From: Gadus chalcogrammus
Taxonomy: Eukaryota; Chordata; Actinopteri; Gadiformes; Gadidae
Assembly (NCBI RefSeq): GCF_026213295.1
Contig: NC_079423.1
Span: 20,253,743 to 20,317,742 of the forward strand
Direction: 5' to 3'
DNA: 64,000 nucleotides
Shown: piece by piece, positions 1-24,200 of the stretch
Layout of the letters: every line of letters starts with the position of its first letter
Numbering within the stretch: position 1 is the stretch's first letter
Made by a program: the position numbers and the translations under genes
Notes under the pieces: generated by a model
Told to the model about the DNA's origin: nothing
The model's input: only the letters and a program-made list of their open reading frames with translations
The model's database searches: none

Positions 1-41
1 GTTGTTCTTCTGCAAATTTCATGGTTCATCTTGTCTTTCAG

Positions 42-11641
<11,600 letters not shown>

Positions 11642-13674
11642 CTACGCCCTTTAACCACCAGCCACACCTCTCCACTCCTACAACAATATCCTCCAATAGC
11701 CACACCCCTAACTGCAAAAATATATATTATTCATGCCCCAACTGCAAGATCCTCCACAACCCAGCCCCCTAATGACATGATCATCGATAAGCCCTTCCCC
11801 AAGCCACAACCAACAGCCTGATTGCAATATCCTTTACTAATCATGCCCTCAAATCACACCCACAACCTATCGCTCTTCCTCAAGCCACACACCCTAACCT
11901 CAATCCTCTGCAGCCCCTCATTTAATTGGCAACTAGGCACTTGTTTCAATAATAATAAATCACAATCAGTAATCACAAACTACTTTCATCAAGAAGAGTG
12001 AGTCCGAAAGTGTCTGAAATCTCTCGTTCCTACATGACATCTTTTTCTATTTCATGGGCTAAATGCTGCATGTTCAAATTTGTGCAGCAATGCCATTCAA
12101 GGGTTTTGCATAAGCATGTTAAGGGCTCTTACTTTGCCACCAGGTGAGTGTGATTGGCCATTACAAGTCATGCCAAGAGCTTTCCCTTTAGTGACATCAC
12201 AAAGGGGAGTGTCCACCCAGATGTATATTAACAGCTACATCAAACTGCCAGTTGGTAGAGTCGACTGATTAGTCTGGCAGGTACATTCAGCAATAGGGTA
12301 GGTTTTGAATAGTCTGTAATGGCTAATCAACTTCACAACTTGTGGTCAAATAGGGTCCCTTTATATTCTGGCCTCGATTCTTTCAAGGGCCAAACTTAAG
12401 AGCCATACTCGGCTGCCGACTGAAGAAATTTATACAGGTTAATGGCAGTCTGCTTGGTAAAATATGGTTTACCAGTATTTTATTTGTTGTGTTAATTGGC
12501 ATAGCGTAAATGTTCTAGATTTGCAGCCTACCTCCTGAAAACTCACTTGGTAGGTTTGTTGTGACATAATTTTGCGATCATAGCTGGAGAAAAATGTATA
12601 GATTTATTACAAATAAAAGCTTTGAGAATTCCTGTCTGTCCCGAGTGTTTTTTTTCCAAAACTAGCGATAAGGGTGCAAACTTATCAGGTTAATGCCGCC
12701 TGCAACACGCTCAGGGTTTCCGGGAGTTTCGGACCTTAGCTCGGAGGAAAGTCCTTTGAACACTCTGTTGGGTTGGAGAGTTTTAGTAAGTAAAGGCGCG
12801 TTTACTCTCCTGGTGATAACGAGACGGCTCGCCAGTGATGATGCTCACGCTTACGCGTGTTCCCGACACCGACCGTTCATGTGCACTTGGGAAACAGCCG
12901 GTTGGGAATCTAAGAGTTCTTCATTGCAGGTATCCGATAGAAACCAGTCAGAACTAAACGGAACTTAGTAGGATAAGATTCAAGTTTGCATGCCTTTATT
13001 TCCTTGATGCCCATCACCTACTATCCTTTTGCTTTTATTTATGAGAAGCATACAGTATTGCCACTGTACGGAAGGCAACACTTCCCCTTATCTAGAGCTG
13101 GTGTACCAGTACACAACGTTTAAAACTGAGCAAAGTCATGCCAACAGACGTTACGTCAATCAATATTGAAGTATCTGGTATGATGGTTGATTCTTTTAGA
13201 CGTTCATGTTCAGCCATTTTGACGCAGGAGGCTGCGCAAGATGGCGGTGTGAGTGCACGTACGCTTCGGAGCTGTTCACCTTCAGACCTGTTGAGTTGAG
13301 TGCATTGTGTCAACTTATTATTAAGCTTGTATCGTGCAGAATTCTCACCTCTTAAAGAGCCCATGCCATTAAAATCAAATTTTTCCTGTTTGTTAAATAA
13401 CATGGGTCTGAATAAGTTTGTGAGCTGTGGTAAGTTTGAAATCTATGCAGTTTGTCTGCTGAATGCAATAGGCAATGAAAGGAAAAAGGCAGAAGAAATG
13501 AGCCAATCTGGATAAGGTGACACTGTGACGTAGCGTTGTCAAACTATTATTCATGGCCCTGCCCACTTGGTTGGTTCGTAACCACCCACAAGAATCCTGA
13601 AGGAGTCGTGATTGAGCTAGTGCTAAATGCTAATACGTGTATGGTAGTTGCTTAGTTCGTAGTAACAGGCTAGT
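11642..13674. other. nrdc 3' flank, no gene seen
   Basis: The first part is probably 3' UTR. Beyond 12620 no convincing coding exon was found on either strand. The short segment near 13360 (AAAGAGCCCATGCCATTAAA) resembles the end of a TTAA-type MITE but its partner end was not located. Confidence 0.5.
12612..12617 (+). terminator. Candidate nrdc polyadenylation signal
   Basis: AATAAA followed about 25 bases on by a GT-rich and T-rich stretch (TGTCTGTCCCGAGTGTTTTT). An alternative AATAAA at 11954-11959 lies closer to the stop codon (11641). Which one is used cannot be told from sequence. Confidence 0.4.
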
Positions 13675-13684
13675 TACAGAATTT

Positions 13685-13952
13685 TGAATGCAATGGCAGA
13701 ACGACATCGAAGTACATGAACTGCGACATGCTGCCTGCCGCCGGTTGCCGCGAGGCACCACCGCCGCGAAGCACCACCGCCCGGCAGCGGGCAGCCGGGC
13801 GGTGGTGCCTTGCGCCGGCAGCAGGCAGCAGGCAGCGCGCGGGTTCTGTCTACTACAGATTGATGTGGAAGTGGAAGAACCAGAGACGTCGGAGAACCCG
13901 ACGAAGTCCTTTGTGATTCATTATATCGTCTGGACGTGCACACAGCTTTTGG
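13685..13952 (-). mobile_element. Fragment of the TTAA MITE family, cut by the assembly gap
   Basis: The stretch is the reverse complement of the interior of the expanded MITE near 7840-7950, including the GC-rich CGCGGCGGTG palindromes and the GAACCAGAGACGTC segment. It stops at the N run, so the right end cannot be read. Confidence 0.6.
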
Positions 13953-14052
13953 NNNNNNNNNNNNNNNNNNNNNNNNNNNNNNNNNNNNNNNNNNNNNNNN
14001 NNNNNNNNNNNNNNNNNNNNNNNNNNNNNNNNNNNNNNNNNNNNNNNNNNNN
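13953..14052. other. Assembly gap (100 N)
   Basis: Exactly 100 undetermined bases, the usual placeholder for a gap of unknown size. It may hide further exons of the minus-strand gene to its right. Confidence 0.99.
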
Positions 14053-14195
14053 TTTGTAGGCAGGCTTTTCCTTTTTATACAGTGGTCAGTAATATTTGTT
14101 GGAAGTTGGAACAAAGACTGGGTTAGGCATTTCAAAGGTGATAACTGTAGTACACCACAGATGTACCCCGCCTTGTCCCCTGGTTGCCAACGTAC

Positions 14196-17100
14196 CTCTC
14201 TTTCCTATCTTGGTGTTCTTTTTGTTTCCTTTCTTCCCTTTTTTTTTCTTGCTGTCTTTTTTGTTGTTGCTGTTGTTCCTCTTCTTCTTCTTCTTCTTCC
14301 CTCTTTCTGAAGAAGATGATGAGGAAGAGGTGGAACTGTCGGAGGAGGATGAGGAGGAGGTGGAGGAGGAAGATTAAGAGGATTTTTCAATACTCTTTTC
14401 GTGCAAGGAGGGCGCTGCTGTCACTTGGTCCTCTTTATTTGCAAGCGCCAAAGCTGAAACAAGCAAGACGATAAGCATGTTACTAGTGTTACCAATAGGG
14501 CTGTGAAATTATCACTCACTCGCAATCATTCTAGCGTTATACTTATACTTAAATGTACACCTGGGCTCCCCCACTTTAGGGTAGAGTGATTAGATTTTTG
14601 GGATGGCATAGAAAAGACAAACAATCAGATGCTTCCACCTTAATGAAAATAGAGGCTGCAAGACAAAAACGATCTATTTTTTCTAAACTGCCATGCAGCC
14701 CTTAGCTGTGACCATCACTTGTTAGCTGCCATCACAAGTCAAAAGTGAAACTTAAAAGTATTTTACATTATGCCCAAATGTATCAAAGTGTATAATTAAT
14801 AATAATGGATGAAAAGATCTGCGAGTTCCTGGCTGTTCAGGCCATACAATGTACAGTAAACAATGAGGTCTCTGCAGCACACCTTTGGCATCATATACTG
14901 CCTCCTCCTGTTAGCTAAAGTGCTACCTTTTGGCCAATCAACATGAAATTCACGCCATGGCCTCCTTGCACAACCGTGTACCAAATTTCATTACTTTTCA
15001 ACATACAGTTCTATGGGCTCCCATGGACTTCAATGGTTGAATAAAAAAAGAGGGTTAGGGTTAAATAAGAAGGGATACGAATTCAATGCTTGGCCCCACA
15101 TAAACAACCTGAACACATTTAACGTTTTTCCTCCTCAATCCCACCCCCCCACTGTCTCTTCTTGTTCAGTGAAAGAAGTAGGCAGTAGCCTGTCCTCTCA
15201 GGGTTTTTGATCGGGACTGAAGGATGGTGTGGTGTCTGGGTCCGGCCCAGGCCCGCCATTTGGTGGTGCCTGTCTTATATGGTATGGTTATTGAAATGTT
15301 TTGATGCCAAATGACTGTTACTCGTAATGCAATTGTTTACTTCAGCAAAGACATGTGGACTCTGCAAGCAATTGTAGATGAGAAAATCTGTAGGGGTTGT
15401 TGTGTGTTTTTTTGCCTTAAAACCATCAGATGCCAATAAATCCTAATACTGTTTGTTTAAATAATTTTTCATTATCGATTACCCTCAGACAGTTGGTTCC
15501 TTAAGAAGTCCCTTTCATTCTCCAAGGACTTAATTTTTTCTTTTGCATTCTCCAGCTTTAGCTTCCAGACAACGTTTTCTTGTTTGCTGCGCTTCAAAGA
15601 TGAAATAGCTGTTGGAGCTAGTGAAGAACCTGCAATGACAGACATCAACTAATAACATTCTGGTTTCTCTCGTCATTAATAGCACATAATCAAAAACAGT
15701 GACAGCAGGACATAAAATGGAAATGTAATGCAATGTGACAACACAACCTTACCTTGAGCTGCTACTCTTTTAGTAGGCTGGTGTACTGTGTCTGACTCAA
15801 AGTCAGACCCATCACTGCAGCACACTACAGCTTCAAGAGGAGAAGGAAAAGGCAATTAGTAATAGTGTTGGCAAAAGTATACTCAATATATGTAATTTTT
15901 TTAGGTCCAATATGTCAAATTGAGCTCCAGTTGTGGTCACACTTTAGCAGCAGCATGTTAGACCAAAAAAAAACCTGCCTGTCTGCTTCACCACTGTTTG
16001 GCTAACCTGACCTCTACCAGCAATGCAGGTGTGGTAAAGCACAGAGGAAAAATCCCCCAACATAGGAGATAACTGGGGGCTTCTCTTTCTGCTCTGGAAC
16101 TACTAAATCTATATGTGTACACATCACAAACGTAGGCAATGTCCCAGTTGCACTAAGTGTTAAATGAAAGTTAGTATTGTCACACAACTTATCAAAATGA
16201 GATCACAAGGCACCATGGTGTGATTTATTTTGTCCATAGTTGGAGGAACCATGTCAAGTGCATGATGTGTTAATGATCTAAGTATAATCTCAACTACATG
16301 TCCATTAAGCAATTATATTTTATACTTTTATACATTTCACAGTCAATTGAATCCGAGTATATATATTAAGTATGCTTAACATTTAAAATAAAATAAAAAC
16401 AATTACCTGCTTCCTCTGCCGCAGTTTGGCTACTGTGCTGTTCAGATCTTTCCCGCTGACTCGAATCTGATGGCACCAGGGCCGGATCTACCATTAGGGC
16501 CCACGGCACTGTGCCCAGGGGCCCCAACCATTCCCAGCCAGTGGGGGGGCACCACACGAAATAAACTTTTTTTTTTTATTCTTTTTTTTTATGAATGTTT
16601 GTACTTTTAAAATAGTTATACATGGTATTATTAAATAGGGTATTCATTAAAAATTCTGATTTTGGGATGTATTTGCTGTTTTGTAAGTTTTGGGATTAGA
16701 TATAGCTAACCTCGTGCGTTCCCTTTTTTACTATGCTAGTTTTAGTTTTTCTGTCGTGTAGTGTAGCCCATATGTTTCAGTTGTCCTTTTCTTTTGTCTG
16801 TTTATGTTTTGCCTGCCAACAAAAGAGTTTGGAATCTACACACTGAGAGACTAAAAGTAAAGTGTCTTAAAATAACTGCAGCGTCCTGTGATATCTATGC
16901 ACCTGAACACAACGCAGTAGTCGGCGGAGTAAGACCAAGCCGGCTACACTTTATGTGTCATTATGTGTGTGTGTTAAAATAATAATAATAAAAAAAATAT
17001 ATAGAATTTTTTTTTCCTGATTTTTTTCTGGGAGGGGGGGGGGGCCTTCAGACATTTGTGCCCAGGGGCCTATAATTTGTTAATCCGGCCCTGGATGCAG

Positions 17101-20100
17101 GGCCGGATCTACCATTAGGGCCCACGGCACTGTGCCCAGGGGCCCCAACCATTCCCAGCCAGTGGGGGGGCACCACACGAAATAAACTTTTTTTTTTTTT
17201 TTTATGAATGTTTGTACTCTTAAAATAGTTATACATGGTATTATTAAATAGGGTATTCATTAAAAATTCTGATTTTGGGATGTATTTGCTGTTTTGTAAG
17301 TTTTGGGATTAGATATAGCTAACCTCGTGCGTTCCCTTTTTTACTATGCTAGTTTTAGTTTTTCTGTCGTGTAGTGTAGCCCATATGTTTCAGTTGTCCT
17401 TTTCTTTTGTCTGTTTATGTTTTGCCTGCCAACAAAAGAGTTTGGAATCTACACACTGAGAGACTAAAAGTAAAGTGTCTTAAAATAACTGCAGCGTCCT
17501 GTGATATCTATGCACCTGAACACAACGCAGTAGTCGGCGGAGTAAGACCAAGCCGGCTACACTTTATGTGTCATTATGTGTGTGTGTTAAAATAATAATA
17601 ATAAAAAAAATATATAGAATTTTTTTTTCCTGATTTTTTTCTGGGAGGGGGGGGGGGCCTTCAGACATTTGTGCCCAGGGGCCTATGATTTGTTAATCCG
17701 GCCCTGGATGCAGGGCCGGATCTACCATTAGGGCCCACGGCACTGTGCCCAGGGGCCCCAACCATTCCCAGCCAGTGGGGGGGCACCACACGAAATAAAC
17801 TTTTTTTTTTTTTTTTATGAATGTTTGTACTCTTAAAATAGTTATACATGGTATTATTAAATAGGGTATTCATTAAAAATTCTGATTTTGGGATGTATTT
17901 GCTGTTTTGTAAGTTTTGGGATTAGATATAGCTAACCTCGTGCGTTCCCTTTTTTACTATGCTAGTTTTAGTTTTTCTGTCGTGTAGTGTAGCCCATATG
18001 TTTCAGTTGTCCTTTTCTTTTGTCTGTTTATGTTTTGCCTGCCAACAAAAGAGTTTGGAATCTACACACTGAGAGACTAAAAGTAAAGTGTCTTAAAATA
18101 ACTGCAGCGTCCTGTGATATCTATGCACCTGAACACAACGCAGTAGTCGGCGGAGTAAGACCAAGCCGGCTACACTTTATGTGTCATTATGTGTGTGTGT
18201 TAAAATAATAATAATAAAAAAAGTATATAGAATTTTTTTTTCCTGATTTTTTTCGGGGAGGGGGGGGGGGGGGGGGGGCCTTCAGACATTTGTGCCCAGG
18301 GGCCTATGATTTGTTAATCCGGCCCTGCCTGGATGGCACTGTAACATTTTGGAGTACAGAAAGCATGGTTGGTGTATGGGGCTCAAAACTTTATGAAAGA
18401 TCTTGATGAATGCATACAGAGTGACGTTTTGGTTCATTTGAAAATTTTATGGATATCTTAATATATATACAGTTAATAATATAGTTAAGAAATAAGAGTT
18501 TTATTCACTTTGGGCAATGACATTATCCATTGTCTTTAATGTTATAATATGTAATAATAATATGTATGATTATATGTCATTTTGATTCGAGAAAAATCTT
18601 CATCAACTCATTTGTCATGGTTCCACAAGCCCATTGTGTATAAAGCCCAGTTCAGACCAAAGATTCACCTTGCAACGGCTTGCAACTCGCAACTCCTTGC
18701 AACGCCTTGCAACGCCTTGCAACGAGACGGGCTGCGACGTTCTAAAACTGGGCCGTTCACACTGGCTGCAACGCGCTGCAACGGGCTGCGACGCTAGGTG
18801 GTTTCCATAGCAACTGTGAACGCTCTGGCACAGCTGAGAGCCGCAACATCATAATTTGCGTAGGTTAGGTTGGATTAGTTAGGTTTGCGATTAGTTAGGT
18901 TTGCAATTAGTTTTCTTTTTATTTTACTTGAGAGTAGGCTAGAGTTACTAAGTTTTGTCATTCTCCACTACATCTGCATTGGAGTAAATAGCTGGAGCTT
19001 ACAGTTAGTTTAGATTACCCGTTGTTGGATACATTGCATTTTCCGTTAGTTGAATTTCAGATTGATCTGTTTTAGTTCACCATCGGCTCAACTACTTGGA
19101 GATGGATAACTTAATTACTAATTATGTTAGTGAGAGTGAAATGGTCGCAGTTTTTGCTGTGGCTTTAATCATGAAAAGGAGAAGACGGCGAGTTATAAAG
19201 CCAAGAATATGGAGCCGCAGTTGGGTACTTCAGCGGCAGAAACAGGGTGCCTACGCCAATCTGTGTAGAGAGCTGGAAGTCGGGGATATGTCAGCTTTCA
19301 CCAATTTTACACGCCTGTCCCCGGTCCTATTCCATCATCTGGAGGATCTGGTGAGGCCTTTAATTCAGAAGACGAACACCAATTACCAGGACTGCATTTC
19401 AGCTGGCGAGAGACTTATGATAACTCTCCGCTTCTTGGCAACAGGTGAGTGAACATACTGTCATATTTACAGTTGCGCTTAAAAACTGCAAGGCATTTGT
19501 AAATGTCAACAGATGAGCGCAACAAGCGCGCGTTAACCATAGATATATATAGGCCTACTGACAGTAGGCCTATATCTAGGCCTATCTATGCACGTTAACA
19601 GCCTATTGTTGGGCAAAATAACCTGCTGAGCACATATAAATATAGCTAACTCCCACCCTAGCTTGAGGAGCACAACACATGGCAGTCACGTTACAATATA
19701 GTCAACTTTTAACACATAACACAAACATGATAATATATAGTCAGGTCAAGGCCGGAGCTGAAGGCCCCATCTCCCAGGCCGACAGATTGTGGACACTCAG
19801 ACAATGCACCAGTATCATCTCCAGAACGGGAGAGCCACATTAATTTATCACACAGGAGACATTTTGAGATCTCTTCCCCGTTAGGAGGAACCAAGAGATA
19901 CCTCTGCCCACACCAGGGGCCTGAGAGCCACATTAAATTATCACACACGAGACATTTCAGGGGGGCACTCCCCGTTTTAATTTATCACACCGGAGACACG
20001 AGGAACTCTCCCCAGTTACGAAGCTCTCTCAGGGCCTGGGAGCCAAAACACACAGAACCACACACACCTCAAACGCACACACCTCATCGAGAGGAGGATA

Positions 20101-21183
20101 CAGCATAAAAACTGTACCACACAGGGACTCTTGAGCCCTCTTCTTCTGAAGCAGACCTTCCACGGAGGCGAAGCTCTGGACGAACCATCAGCGCTGATTA
20201 GGGACTTAGACATATTCGATTTCTCACGCTTTATGACTCTGTATAACCGTTGCCACTTTACTTAATAAATCCAAGGTCCTCGTGCCGACAGACTTTATTA
20301 CCTCTCCGTCTCATTTTATCTGATCCAGTAACTAGACAGACCGTTTTTCCCTTCAATTTGGTGACCTCCGACGTGATTTTTTCTGAATTGAACACGCAAC
20401 TGGGAAACGAGAGACGGAGAGCGGCACGACCTCGGGACCCCGGAGCACCGGACCGATTCCTGCAGTCTCACCTCGCGTACGCCCAACAAAAGGTAGGCAG
20501 AACCTGTTGATAAAATCCAAATTCTGCATAGTTATATAGGAACCACATTAGGAGGTGAGACTGTGAGAGCGGTTCGCTACGGGATATCTCGTGGGGACGA
20601 ATAGAGTTACATTCCAGCATTGCCCCATAAACCCAATTGACCCTGAACGCGTGACACATCGAATATCGGCTCGTTGCATGGTGAAAGAATACCCTCGAGA
20701 CCATAGGGCCTATAAGAATCGGTCATAGTGATACAAGACTACCGATGGCCGAATAATGTATGCCTGGGCCAAGAATGGAACCCGGAGGGATGCCTGGGCC
20801 GCGGGTGGAACCCAGAGGGAATGAGAAGAAAAAACTAGGGCCTATAATAATCGGTCATAGTGATACAAGACTACCGATGGCCTAGTAATAAATGCCTGGG
20901 CCAAGAATGGAACCCGGAGGGATGCCTGGGCCGCGGGTGGAACCCAGAGGGAATGAGAAGAAAGAGAAGGGCCTATAAGAATCGGTCATAGTGATACAAG
21001 ACTACCGATGGCCAAGTAATGAATGTGTATTAAATAATTCTATGTGGTAAGAAGGTTAGAGTCCTTTATCAGGGTTAGATTCCCTTTGCAGAGGAAACAG
21101 TATGCCTGGGGCACGAGTGACACACAGAGAGACAGTGTGTGTGTGTGTGTGTAAGAGGCCCAGAGAGAGAGTGACGGAGTGGC

Positions 21184-21217
<34 letters not shown>

Positions 21218-24200
21218 GCCCAGAGAGAGAGAAAGAAAGAGAACGAGCGTATTTGTGGGCCGGCTTAATATAGAAATAAATCAATCAATGATAACCCAGC
21301 TATGTGTGCAACGCTTGCTTGCTTTGTTATGCTCAACGCTATTTTACCGTGTCTGATGTTTGTGGGTGCGGGACACGGAATGAGAAGTCTGTTGATATGT
21401 TTCTGTGTGTGCGTCTGCGGGAGACAGAACGAGAGGTCTGTCGATATGTTTCTGTGTGTGCGTTTAGAGGAGACAGAGTGAGAAAGGCTGTGTGCGTCTC
21501 TGTGCGCGTGTACGCAAGAGGTGATGTTTCTGTGTGTGCGTTTGGAGGAGACAGAATGAGAAAGGTCTGTTTAGGTGTGTGTGTGAGAGGGAGCGAGAGA
21601 GATAGCAAGGAGAGATATCAAGGAGAGCTAAAGTCGGAGGACGATCGAGAGGGACCATTTTCCCTCTAGACAGTTGGAGGTAGCGATAGAGTGCGTGTTT
21701 TTCTAACAATGAACGGTTGTTTCAGGACCACGAGAAGGGACTCTGTATGGTTTTCAGGCCCAGAGTGTAATCCCCTTTCCCATATGTGTAGTCCTCCCAT
21801 TTGAGGTCCCCGTCCACCATATTTGAAGTCCTCTACTCCACCTCATGTTGTAGTTCCCCTCCCTAGAATTGTATGGAAGTTAGAACCTGTGAGGGCGTTT
21901 TGGTTCGGCCTGACGAGGCCTGTACCAATTTCGGTGGTCAGCTTCTAGTTTTGTGTATATAGAAATTTGGAAAGGGGGAGCAGTATTAAGTTATATATAA
22001 TAAAGTGAAAAGTGAATTGTGAATGAAGGGACAGAAGGATCTTTTTGTGTGTGAGAGATAGTTATTAGGTCTTGTTCCATGATGGGGAGTTGAGGATGTT
22101 GCATTCCAGGCTTATCTGTTAACGGTCCTAGCTGCTGCTTGACCCTAAGGGGAGTGAGGAAGGGTGAGAGAGAGAGAACACATTTCCCCCCCCATTTGTC
22201 GAGCTACACCATTCAGGCAGTACAGAGAGACACACTAACACACAGTACAGAGAAAGGAAATAGAGTGTGTTCAACTGAAAGCGTGTGGTGGCCATACGCC
22301 ATAAAATACCACATATCCAAGGAATGCAGGTAGAGCTCTGTTGAGTTTTCAGGCTTTGATAAATTTGTAGTTCCCTGTCTGCCATGTTTGAAGTTCCTTG
22401 TAGTCTCTGTCCATAGGTTTCACCTGAACAACCCCTCTGCTGGCCGAGAAAAGGAACTACCACTGGTTTCTCCCACACCCAGCCCCCGGAGCACGCGCGC
22501 TCTCAAGGCGTTATGGCCGCACCCAATGTGGGAGGGAGACACGCAGAGAGAGAGAAGCCACATTCCACCCTTATCTGTTGTCTTGCACCAAACAGCACCC
22601 CGTACTGAGGAGGGAGAGAGAGCGTGTTCTCCTGAAGGAGGGAGAGAGTCACAGGGAGACACACAGTGGATATTCACATTATGGCTAATTTGTTTTAGTT
22701 TTAGTTTTGTTTTTTGTCTTCCTAGGACAACAGTTATCATTCATGATGATGAACATCGAAGTTCATGAGGAGGTTAGAAGGACAATAACGTTGATACTTT
22801 AATAGGACAACAGTGATGCTAATCTAATGCAATTGGACTAAAGAAGGTGTTGCTATCAACTAAGTGATTAATATTATTTTCACACAGGAAAGAATAATTG
22901 AATAGATATGGATATGATAAAGATGAGAATAATAATAAAAAAAAATAAAACGTAATATTGATCAACTGTACAAGTAGGACAACACCTATTAAAATATGGG
23001 GTATATCTCTTTGGTCAAGGATGACAGGTGGATTAGCGCTACATCTGCTGGGAAGGGATCCTACATGCTATGTTGTCAATTTGGATTCGGAAGTAGTGGG
23101 TTTAACTTTCAAATGCCACTACTGCTGCTGCAAACACTTTAATAATTTTAACTCTGATAAATGACTTTTTGTTTTATAGTTTCCCTGAGGTGTATTCATT
23201 ACGCACACACACTTGGCTGCATAGGGCAGTTGGGGCTGAAGACTCTGTCTCCATCCCTCCACTTTGCGATCTATACCACCATATGGGTGGGGATTGATTG
23301 TATCTTCCAGGTATGGCATCCTGCAGCGAGTCAGTATGGAAGGCTGGTTAGCCAACGACGGGTAAGATCCCACCTTGACACCCGGGACGACCTAAGGCAG
23401 GCACAGTCACGATTACTTGGCAGAGTCGCTGTGGGCACTGGCTTACTTGATCATGAAGTCACGAGCTGCAACAATCATAGGAAGTGCCGGGTGGGATGTA
23501 AGGTGGAGGAGGAACAGGGGTCAGATATGTCAGCTCTGGCAGCAGAGGTGGTCTTGGAACGGGGCATGTCGCGTTTTATTTTATTTTATTTTATTTTACC
23601 TTTGTGGTATAGAAGCCCACTAACGCATGTACGTTTTTCGGTTTAGTGCATGACTTTGGAACAGCGTGGTTTCAGGCGGCTGATGGTAAACCCACCCATA
23701 TTGGGCTTTGGTTTTGGACATACTGGTTTCGATTTCCCTTCCCAAAAGATTGGCTTTAATTTGCTGATGGTTAAGGTTAGACGTTGGTTGCACCAACGGC
23801 GTTCTTAGATTTGCTTATCATTTAATGTGCATGGTTTTGACCATTGCGCAAGGGGGGAGGTATTGAGAATTAAAAAATAAATAAATAAAATAATAATAAT
23901 AATAATAATTAGAAAACAAGGTTTTTCTTCACCATACTTGCAAACAATGATTGACATCCAGCTAAATGAGTGTGAAATACAGTGTTCAACAGATGGGTAG
24001 AAGCAGTCCCATCAAAAGACCAAAGTGCGACTACAGTAATCAAGTTTCTGACTGGAGAAGTCAAGGCAAGGTTTGGACTTCCGTCAGAAATAAGCTCAGA
24101 CAAAACGTTTATTCAGAGAACACTCAAACAAGTGATTCAACATTTGCATGTCAAATAAAGACTAGATTACGCCCCAATCCTCAACCACAAGGTATGGTGG

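Noticed and set aside
14096..14377. Acidic plus-strand ORF (SEEDDEEEVELSEED)
   Set aside because: Opposite strand of the Ser/Lys-rich CCDC106-like exon; low-complexity shadow.
16794..18208. The same 62-residue ORF three times
   Set aside because: One copy in each tandem hAT unit, non-coding in character; no known domain.
21075..21709. Thr-His and Val-Cys-rich ORFs on both strands in the retrovirus
   Set aside because: Come from GT/CA-rich leader repeats, not gag.
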